This document shows, piece by piece, positions 41,057 to 47,097 of a stretch of 47,097 bases of DNA (positions are counted from its first letter, which is position 1; each line of letters opens with the position of its first letter). Source of the DNA: an uncultured bacterium. GTDB taxonomy: Bacteria > Bacillota > Clostridia > Lachnospirales > Lachnospiraceae. Under the pieces are notes generated by a model that saw only the letters and a list, made by a program, of their open reading frames with translations, was not told where the DNA came from and made no database searches. Location of the stretch: contig CAMXIF010000023.1 in assembly GCA_947243845.1 (NCBI GenBank), positions 1 to 47,097 of the forward strand, read 5' to 3'. A program made the translations under genes and the position numbers.

Positions 41057-42400
41057 ATGAAGAAGAAATTGGTGAGCGTACTTTTGAGTGCGGCAATGTG
41101 TATATCATTATTGGCAGGATGCGGTGGGAACGGCGCGCAGTCATCTTCCGATGGCACAGCAGGTACTGACGCGAATCAGGAGGAGGCTGCATCAGATACG
41201 GACAAAGAGAGTCAGAATGCAGATGCGGCGACCGGCGAGAAGGTTACGCTGCAGTTCTGGAACGTGTTTACAGGGTCCGATGGAGATATCCTGCGGGAGA
41301 TCGTAGACAACTATAATAAGACGAATACGGACAATATTGAGATTCAGATGGATATCATGCCCAATGATCAGCTGCAGCAGAAGCTGCCGGCAGCCATCGC
41401 TACCGGAACCGCGCCGGATCTGGTGTTGTTTGGTGTAGAGAATATAGCGCCTTATGTGAGCAATGATTCTCTGGTGGATATCAGTGATTTCTGGGATGTG
41501 ACAGGGGTGGACAAGAGTAATATCTTGGAGAATGTTCTGGAACTGTCCTATGTGGATGGCAAGCTGTATGGCGCGCCTATGCAGTACAATGTAAGCTACT
41601 TATATTGGAACAAAGATCTGTTTGAGGAAGCGGGGTTAGATCCGGAGAAAGCGCCGGCTACGCTGGAGGAACTGACGGAGTATGCAGTGAAACTGACGAA
41701 ACCGGAGAAGAACCAGTATGGCCTTGCACTGCCCACAAGCGTTACATATATGCAGTTCTTATGGGCCAACGGCGGCGATGCCAATGATCCGAATACCAAT
41801 ACCAATCTCTTAAACTCTGAGGAAAACGTCAAGACACTTACATGGCTGCAGGATCTGACTGTGAATAAGAAGGTCTCTCCCGGTAACATCACGGGTCCGG
41901 AGGCAGATACGATGCTGCAGGCAGGACAGATTGCCATGTATATGAGCGGCCCTTGGCAGATTAACGGTCTGCGGGAGCAGGGAATCAATTTTGGCATCGC
42001 ACCCTGTGTGGCAGGCAGTGCAGGCGCCTTTTCACCGGCGGGCGGATGCAGTTATGTGATTCCCAAGGGTACGGAAGAAAACCACAAGTTAGCGGCTTAT
42101 AAGTTTATGCAATACTGGCTGACGGATGATGTTTTGAAGGAGTGGTCCCAGAGAAACGGGTTCCCTGTATGGTCCAAGACCCTTTTGGAAGATCCGGAGA
42201 TTCAAAGCGATGAGGTATTGAGTGCCATCTCTAAGGCGACAGAGATCGGTCGCTCCTATAATCTGGGGTATTCTCTGGCAAGTCAGATAGACAATGACGT
42301 TATGATACCTTTGTTTGAGAAAGTAATGACAGGAGCGGCAACACCGGAGGAGGCGCTGAAAGAGGCTTCCGAGGCTATGGACAGGGTACTTGCACAGTAA
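41057..42400 (+). CDS. carbohydrate ABC transporter solute-binding lipoprotein
   Basis: A 447-residue extracellular binding protein of the family 1 type. The signal peptide ends at lipobox LLAGC (Cys22), followed by a Ser/Asp/Glu linker to about 60. The binding domain opens VTLQFWNVFTGSDGD and has LPAAIATGTAPDLVLFG, YWNKDLFEEAGLDPEKAPAT and GQIAMYMSGPWQI. The operon context with an arabinofuranosidase suggests arabinose-containing oligosaccharides as ligand. AGGAGG is seven bases before the ATG. A terminator-like hairpin after the gene would keep its expression above that of the permeases. Confidence 0.93.
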   Translation: MKKKLVSVLLSAAMCISLLAGCGGNGAQSSSDGTAGTDANQEEAASDTDKESQNADAATGEKVTLQFWNVFTGSDGDILREIVDNYNKTNTDNIEIQMDIMPNDQLQQKLPAAIATGTAPDLVLFGVENIAPYVSNDSLVDISDFWDVTGVDKSNILENVLELSYVDGKLYGAPMQYNVSYLYWNKDLFEEAGLDPEKAPATLEELTEYAVKLTKPEKNQYGLALPTSVTYMQFLWANGGDANDPNTNTNLLNSEENVKTLTWLQDLTVNKKVSPGNITGPEADTMLQAGQIAMYMSGPWQINGLREQGINFGIAPCVAGSAGAFSPAGGCSYVIPKGTEENHKLAAYKFMQYWLTDDVLKEWSQRNGFPVWSKTLLEDPEIQSDEVLSAISKATEIGRSYNLGYSLASQIDNDVMIPLFEKVMTGAATPEEALKEASEAMDRVLAQ

Positions 42401-42419
42401 AAGCAGGATAGAAAACTGA

Positions 42420-42447
42420 AAGAACCGTCATCTTAGGCGGTTCTTTT
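42420..42447 (+). terminator. partial terminator between binding protein and permease genes
   Basis: AAGAACCG (42420-42427) and CGGTTCTT (42438-42445), 10-base loop, then TTTT ending in C. Its place inside the operon suggests attenuation rather than full stop. Confidence 0.75.
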
Positions 42448-42467
42448 CTTCTAACAAAGGGGGTACT

Positions 42468-43382
42468 ATGACCAACAGTATAAAAAAGAGAAGAAAATAT
42501 GCGGCCCAGAACCAGAAGAGCGCGTATCTTTTTATATTACCGTCCATGGTAATCTTATCGGTGTTTGTGTTTATTCCGTTGATTGCTTCTTTCGTGATCA
42601 GCGTCACAAATATGAATATATTTATGAATGATGTTGATTTTGTGGGAGTTAAAAATTTTGCCCGGTTGTTTGCGGATAAAAGAGTGTCAAACGCAACTTT
42701 TAACAGTCTGTATTTCACCTTGCTGGAGGTGCCGCTGCAGGTTGGCCTGGCTCTGCTTTTGACAGTGTGTCTTGCAAAGAACAACAGATACTGCAAGATG
42801 CTTCGTTCCATCTATTATCTGCCCTTCGTCTGTTCCATGACAGCAATCGGCATCGTGTGGTCTATGCTGCTTGATCCCAATATGGGTCTGGTGGCTTACT
42901 GGCTGAAACAGGCAGGATTTGAGACCATCGCTTTCTTAAAAGATCCTCAATATGCCATGCCTACGGTGATTGCCGTGACTGCATGGAAGGGGTTTGGCTA
43001 TACGCTTACGCTTCTGGCGGCGGCGGTGCTCAACATTCCCCAGTCGCTCTATGAGGCGGCGCAGATGGATGGGGCGGGGAGTTTTCAGAAGTTTATCCAT
43101 ATTACGATTCCTGGTATCTGGTCAACGATCAGCTTTTGCATCGTCACCACCACCATAAGCGCCATGCAGATGTTTGACCAGGCGTATGTCATGACCCAGG
43201 GCGGGCCGCTCAATAAGACGGAAACGGTGGTGCAGTATATTTATGACAGGGGGTTTCAGACGGCGCCTTATGATCTGGGGTATGCTTCGGCTATTTCTGT
43301 ATACCTGTTTGTGATCGTGGCAGTGATGACCTTTGTTCTGCGCAGATTTGTACTGAATCGAAAGGAGGGGGCCGATGAATAA
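42468..43382 (+). CDS. sugar ABC transporter permease, MalF type
   Basis: A 304-residue inner-membrane permease with six hydrophobic segments (about 20-42, 85-105, 120-140, 165-190, 215-235, 270-292). The EAA loop that meets the ATPase reads EAAQMDGAGSFQKFIHITIP. It pairs with the MalG-type gene, which it overlaps by eight bases. A GGGGG-type ribosome binding site precedes the ATG. No ATPase is encoded in the operon, as is common in Firmicutes where a shared MsmK/UgpC-like ATPase serves many importers. Confidence 0.93.
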   Translation: MTNSIKKRRKYAAQNQKSAYLFILPSMVILSVFVFIPLIASFVISVTNMNIFMNDVDFVGVKNFARLFADKRVSNATFNSLYFTLLEVPLQVGLALLLTVCLAKNNRYCKMLRSIYYLPFVCSMTAIGIVWSMLLDPNMGLVAYWLKQAGFETIAFLKDPQYAMPTVIAVTAWKGFGYTLTLLAAAVLNIPQSLYEAAQMDGAGSFQKFIHITIPGIWSTISFCIVTTTISAMQMFDQAYVMTQGGPLNKTETVVQYIYDRGFQTAPYDLGYASAISVYLFVIVAVMTFVLRRFVLNRKEGADE

Positions 43383-44208
43383 GAGGAAGCAGGTGACTTT
43401 GTCTGCAGTGATAGGGTATGTGTTTACCTTCCTGGTAGCCTTTACGGTGTTAGTTCCCATTTTATGGCTGCTGGTATCTTCCTTTAAGACGGATGTGGGT
43501 GTCATTAAATTTCCGCCCCGCTTTTTCCCGGAGGAATGGACGCTGCATCAGTATCTTTATGTGGGGGACAGTATCCCGATTTTTCAGATGACCAAGAACA
43601 CGGTTATTTTTGCAGGAGGTGTGACAGTGATCAGCCTGCTGTTTGATTCCATGGCAGGATACGCTTTTGCAAGGATGCGGTTTAAAGGATCGAAAGTATT
43701 ATTCTCCATCATTTTGCTGACTATGATGGTGCCGTTTCAGATTATCATGACACCTTTGTATATCGAGGTGTATAAGCTGCATTTGCTGGACAGCTATTTG
43801 GGATTGATTCTGCCGAGGGCGACCAGTGCCTTTGGTATCTATATGATGAGCTCCTTCTTTGAGGGATTACCCAAGTCCTTAGAGGAGTCGGGGCGGATAG
43901 ATGGCATGAGCGAATTTCGGATTTTCCGCTCTATCATGATGCCATTATGTAAACCTGCATTGGTGAGCCTGGGGATTTTTCATTTTATGAATAACTGGAA
44001 TGATCTGTTGTATCCCTTGATGTTGACCAGCTCCCAGAATAAGAGGACGCTGTCGGCGGGACTGGCAGTTTTGGTAGGCAATAAGGTGATCAAATATGGG
44101 CCTACGCTGGCGGCTACGATGATCTCGCTGACACCGCTTCTGGTGCTGTATATTTTCTGCCAGAAGTATTTTATTGAGGGTGTGGCGACAGCCGGGGTGA
44201 AGGAGTAG
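43375..44208 (+). CDS. sugar ABC transporter permease, MalG type
   Basis: A 277-residue permease with six hydrophobic segments (about 10-32, 72-95, 105-128, 138-158, 198-212, 240-262). Its EAA-type loop EESGRIDGMSEFRIFRSIMMP contacts the ATPase. The ATG lies inside the end of the preceding gene and has AAAGGAGGGGG upstream, so synthesis is coupled. Together with the MalF-type partner it would form the membrane pore for the arabinoside importer. Confidence 0.93.
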   Translation: MNKRKQVTLSAVIGYVFTFLVAFTVLVPILWLLVSSFKTDVGVIKFPPRFFPEEWTLHQYLYVGDSIPIFQMTKNTVIFAGGVTVISLLFDSMAGYAFARMRFKGSKVLFSIILLTMMVPFQIIMTPLYIEVYKLHLLDSYLGLILPRATSAFGIYMMSSFFEGLPKSLEESGRIDGMSEFRIFRSIMMPLCKPALVSLGIFHFMNNWNDLLYPLMLTSSQNKRTLSAGLAVLVGNKVIKYGPTLAATMISLTPLLVLYIFCQKYFIEGVATAGVKE

Positions 44209-44230
44209 AGACAATGAGGTAATTTAATTG

Positions 44231-44245
44231 TGTATGTAGAATACA
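44231..44245. promoter_or_regulatory. inverted repeat before the arabinofuranosidase gene
   Basis: TGTAT-GTAGA-ATACA, 48 bases before the coding start. It could be a secondary regulator site; it does not match the upstream operator. Confidence 0.3.
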
Positions 44246-44293
44246 TATACGATATGTTAAATTTAGGAAAAGGACAGGAGAAAGTAGAGCGGT

Positions 44294-45808
44294 ATGGAGA
44301 AGATAAAGGCACATATCATTGTAAATAAAGATTTTGTAAGAGGAGAGATTGACAAGAGGATTTATGGTTCCTTCGTGGAGCATATGGGCCGGGTGGTCTA
44401 TTCGGGTATTTATGAACCAGGGCATGAAACGGCAGATGAGGATGGTTTTCGAGGAGATGTCCTGGAGAAGGTGAAGCAGATGGGTGTAACGGCAGTGCGT
44501 TATCCGGGCGGAAATTTTGTGTCCTGCTATGACTGGCGTGACGGTGTGGGGCCGGTGGAAGAACGTCCCCGCAGGCTGGAGATTGCCTGGCGTGCCATAG
44601 AGACCAATGAGATTGGCACGAATGAATTTATGAAATGGGCCGCAAAGGCGGGTATCGAACCTGTTTTTGCCGTGAATCTGGGCACGAAAGGCATTGAGAA
44701 TGCCGTGTCTCTTGTGGAGTACTGTAATATTGAGCAGGGGACTTACTACAGTGACTGGCGCAGGGAACATGGCGTGGAGAAGCCATATGGCATTAAAACC
44801 TGGTGTCTTGGCAATGAGATGGACGGGGATTGGCAGATTGGGCATAAAACGGCCAGAGAGTACGGCAGGCTGGCGCAGGAGACGGCAAAAGCCATGAAGC
44901 AGGTGGACAGCAGCATCGAGGTGGTTTCCTGCGGCAGTTCCAAGTCGGACATGAAAACCTATCCGGACTGGGAGGCGGAAACCTTGAAGTATACATATCC
45001 TTATGTGGATTATGTTTCCCTGCACCAGTATTATGGCGGACAGGAACTGGGGACGCAGAATTTCCTGTCACAGTCTCTGGATATGGAGCAGTATATCCGG
45101 ACTGTGATCGGTACCTGTGATTACGTCAAAGCATGGCATCGCTCAGACAAGACACTTTACATAAGCTTTGACGAGTGGGGTGTATGGTCGGTGCCGGATC
45201 AGGTGGTGGCGGCTTCGGTGGATGAAAGTCCCTGGCAGGTGGCGCCCCATCTGAGTGAGCAGATTTATACGATGGAAGATGCCCTGCTGTTTGCCGGGAT
45301 GATGATGAATTTCATCAAATATGCGGATCGAATCAAGATTGCCTGCCAGTCCCTGCTGACGAATATCAGCGCCGCAATCATGACGAAACGGGGCGGAGAA
45401 GTATGGGTGCAGCCCATCTATTATCCGTTTATGCATATGGCTAATTATGGGGTAGGTAAAACACTGCTTGGTGTAGAGGAGATGCCCTGCTATGACTGTG
45501 ATCTTAGAAAGAGTGTCCCCTGTGTGGACTATGTGGCGGTTCACAACGAGGAAGACAGAGAAGTGGTACTGTTTGCCATCAACCGCATGGAACAAGAGGC
45601 GGAGGTTACCATGGAATTACAGGGGTTCCAGCCGGATCGCGTGAAAGAACATGTGACGATGCACTGTGATGATAAAAAGACGACCAATCTGGAAAACCAC
45701 GATGCTGTCAGGCCGGTACAGGCAGATATAAGCAGCCTGCAGGATACTGTATTGACAAGCATTCTGCCGCCTCTTTCTTGGAATATGGTACGAATCGAAA
45801 TTCTGTGA
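44294..45808 (+). CDS. abfA: alpha-L-arabinofuranosidase (GH51)
   Basis: Intracellular glycoside hydrolase of 504 residues releasing terminal alpha-L-arabinofuranose. The N-terminal RIYGSFVEHMGRVVYSGIYE and VRYPGGNFVSCYDWRDGVGP are GH51 signatures. The acid/base Glu175 is in WCLGNEMDGDW and the nucleophile Glu294 in ISFDEWGVW. The C-terminal ~130 residues form the beta domain. Length fits the family and no signal peptide is present, so substrates enter through the importer encoded just upstream. AGGAG is about 12 bases before the ATG. Confidence 0.94.
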   Translation: MEKIKAHIIVNKDFVRGEIDKRIYGSFVEHMGRVVYSGIYEPGHETADEDGFRGDVLEKVKQMGVTAVRYPGGNFVSCYDWRDGVGPVEERPRRLEIAWRAIETNEIGTNEFMKWAAKAGIEPVFAVNLGTKGIENAVSLVEYCNIEQGTYYSDWRREHGVEKPYGIKTWCLGNEMDGDWQIGHKTAREYGRLAQETAKAMKQVDSSIEVVSCGSSKSDMKTYPDWEAETLKYTYPYVDYVSLHQYYGGQELGTQNFLSQSLDMEQYIRTVIGTCDYVKAWHRSDKTLYISFDEWGVWSVPDQVVAASVDESPWQVAPHLSEQIYTMEDALLFAGMMMNFIKYADRIKIACQSLLTNISAAIMTKRGGEVWVQPIYYPFMHMANYGVGKTLLGVEEMPCYDCDLRKSVPCVDYVAVHNEEDREVVLFAINRMEQEAEVTMELQGFQPDRVKEHVTMHCDDKKTTNLENHDAVRPVQADISSLQDTVLTSILPPLSWNMVRIEIL

Positions 45809-45848
45809 TAAAATATAATATACTATATTTTTAGCGGGAGGAAAAACG

Positions 45849-46853
45849 GTGGCGATAACAGCGAAAGAACTTGCCGAAATGTGCGGCGTCTCCAGAATGA
45901 CGGTACACCGGGCGCTCACGGATACGGGAAGGATCAATCCCCAGACGAAGGAACTGATCCAGGCGAAAGCAAAAGAATGTGGGTACCGGCCGGATCTGCT
46001 GGCCAGGGGATTGGTAAAAGGCCAGACCTTTTACATAGGCGTGGTGGTTTTGGATGTGAACAACAGATATTTTTCGCAGATGCTCAGCGCCATCGGGACG
46101 GAAGCGCATAAGAGGGGGTATTTTGTCAATATCACGCTTCATGAAGAGAATAAGGAAATGGAAAAGGAGCAGCTGGAGCGCCTGGTGGATTATCATGTGG
46201 ATGGAATCATTCTTTCCTCGGTCAATCAGGGAGAGGAGTACCGGGATTTTTTGAAAAGTCTGGATACGCCCATCGTCACCATAGGCAATAAGATTGCCGA
46301 GGGGATTCCTTTTGTGAGCATCCAGGAGAAAAAAGCGGCAAAGGAAGCTACGGAGGCAATTTTACGCAAAGGTTATGAGAAGATAGTGTTTGTGTGCCCG
46401 CCATTAGAGCAGACGGAGGCAAATACTTATGTGCACAGACAGCGTCTGGAAGGATTTACGGAGGCGGTGGAGCAGTGGAAAAAGGGACAGGAATCCACGG
46501 TGACGAGCCTTGTAATCAGTGCAAAGGACGCATACGTGGAGCAGGCTTATGAGGAACTGTTAAGCAGCGGAAAGCGGACGGCTTTTTTCTGTGCCGGAGA
46601 TATTTTTGCACTGGAGATTATGAAATACATGGCGGGTAAGGGAAAAAGAGCCGGAGAAGATTACGGCATTGTGGGATTCGATGGCATTGATATTCTGGAC
46701 TATGTGACGCCGCGGCTGTGTACCATTTATAATCCTGTGGAACTTGTGGCGAAAGAGGCGGTGAAGCTTCTGTTTAAGCTGATGAACAGTGAGCCGTCAG
46801 ACGATGAAACCGTGATACTGAATTGTGAAATGATGGATGGGGAGACATTGTGA
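45849..46853 (+). CDS. LacI-family transcriptional regulator
   Basis: Regulator of 334 residues. The N-terminal helix-turn-helix reads ITAKELAEMCGVSRMTVHRALTD, followed by hinge CGYRPDLLARGL, then a periplasmic-binding-like effector domain (YIGVVVLDVNNRYFSQ, HVDGIILSSVNQ, IVGFDGIDILDYVTP). Translation starts at GTG 45849 after GGGAGG. It is the last gene of the arabinoside locus, separated from abfA by 40 bases, and probably controls it by binding the palindromes near 40762-40806. The effector is likely arabinose or a derivative (inference). Confidence 0.93.
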   Translation: MAITAKELAEMCGVSRMTVHRALTDTGRINPQTKELIQAKAKECGYRPDLLARGLVKGQTFYIGVVVLDVNNRYFSQMLSAIGTEAHKRGYFVNITLHEENKEMEKEQLERLVDYHVDGIILSSVNQGEEYRDFLKSLDTPIVTIGNKIAEGIPFVSIQEKKAAKEATEAILRKGYEKIVFVCPPLEQTEANTYVHRQRLEGFTEAVEQWKKGQESTVTSLVISAKDAYVEQAYEELLSSGKRTAFFCAGDIFALEIMKYMAGKGKRAGEDYGIVGFDGIDILDYVTPRLCTIYNPVELVAKEAVKLLFKLMNSEPSDDETVILNCEMMDGETL

Positions 46854-46871
46854 GAAACAGTGTCTCCTTTT
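46841..46871 (+). terminator. terminator overlapping the LacI stop codon
   Basis: GGAGACATTG (46841-46850) pairs with CAGTGTCTCC (46858-46867) with one G-T pair, followed by TTTT. The stop codon lies in the loop. Confidence 0.82.
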
Positions 46872-46908
46872 AGGTAAAAAATTTAGTCTATATCAAAAGG
46901 CTGACTTG

Positions 46909-46957
46909 AAATTTTAAATTCCAGTGCAGAAGTAAATTCCACTGCAGTTTAAAATTT
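46909..46957. repeat. long inverted repeat downstream of lacI
   Basis: AAATTTTAAA (46909-46918) and TTTAAAATTT (46948-46957) are perfect complements, extended inward by AGTG/CACT across a gap. It could be an operator or cruciform before the gene that starts beyond the window. Confidence 0.65.
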
Positions 46958-47097
46958 ATACGAAAATAGAGATTTTCAGAAGTCAAAACACCCGGTTTCT
47001 GTTATAATCAAGACAGCTTCTTACAAAATATCTGATTTTAGTGTATAGAAAACAGACCGCTGGAGAGTTAGTGTGTCGGACTAAATTCCACCGGCAG
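46915..47097. repeat. three copies of TAAATTCCA(G/C)-GCAG
   Basis: TAAATTCCAGTGCAG (46915-46929), TAAATTCCACTGCAG (46933-46947) and TAAATTCCACCGGCAG (47082-47097). The first two lie 18 bp apart. The third touches the window edge, so more copies may follow. Confidence 0.65.
47003..47008 (+). promoter_or_regulatory. -10 element for a gene beyond the window
   Basis: Perfect TATAAT, with no convincing -35 at the usual spacing. It lies between the second and third copies of the TAAATTCCA motif. Confidence 0.4.

Noticed and set aside
1..47097. CRISPR arrays, IS elements, prophage and rRNA genes
   Set aside because: No regularly spaced repeats, transposase, phage structural or rRNA sequence was recognised on either strand.

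Overview
The window reads as chromosome of a gut-type Firmicute, most likely a Lachnospiraceae (Clostridia). The basis is moderate GC, strong AGGAGG-type ribosome binding sites, VanR/VanS-like regulators, an AmmeMemoRadiSam operon, an Agr-like LytTR two-component pair, Clostridia-type carbohydrate ABC transport with no local ATPase, and several small proteins of a type I associate with Lachnospiraceae. Species cannot be named from the sequence alone. No rRNA, tRNA, IS element, phage or CRISPR array was seen.

Layout. 1-3400: a radical SAM gene, then a patch of uncharacterised small proteins in various states of decay (one intact gene at 1321, a clear pseudogene at 1872-2644, further fragments near 3079-3358) and a 4-oxalocrotonate tautomerase homologue. 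3555-6023: tyrosine phosphatase and type B carboxylesterase. 6072-9188: minus-strand LytTR regulator and GHKL kinase, divergent from an uncharacterised membrane protein. 9286-11713: AmmeMemoRadiSam operon with components B and A fused, plus a truncated remnant coupled to its end. 11689-14180 (minus): a cytidylate-kinase-like protein with an ArsB/NhaD/SLC13-type permease, and a small membrane-anchored protein. 14398-18829: ECF sigma factor, probable anti-sigma and two FtsX-like permeases without an ATPase. 18904-21296: tocopherol-cyclase-like protein, lipoprotein and FlxA-like coiled-coil protein. 21689-23765: an orphan MotA/MotB-type motor pair resembling ZorA/ZorB. 23942-25709: autoregulated TetR operon with two membrane proteins. 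25764-33665: GH25 lysozyme-like protein, uncharacterised small proteins, CutC, a HEAT-like repeat protein and an S11 carboxypeptidase. 33740-40689: aromatic-acid-exporter family protein, a VanR-VanS-VanY set without resistance ligase genes, a propeller/solute-binding fusion lipoprotein and an acyl-CoA thioesterase. 40753-46853: an arabinoside uptake and degradation locus with a consensus promoter and palindromic operators, closed by a LacI regulator.

Functional themes are envelope sensing and remodelling (ECF/FtsX, VanRSY, GH25, S11 peptidase, PG-binding motor) and arabinoside use. The most interesting items are the orphan ZorAB-like motor, the scattered family of small proteins with similar N-termini (two clear paralogues at 1321 and 33066 plus decayed relatives), the helically phased TTAAAGTTT array before vanY, and the paired TGAAC/GTTCA operators flanking the TetR promoter.
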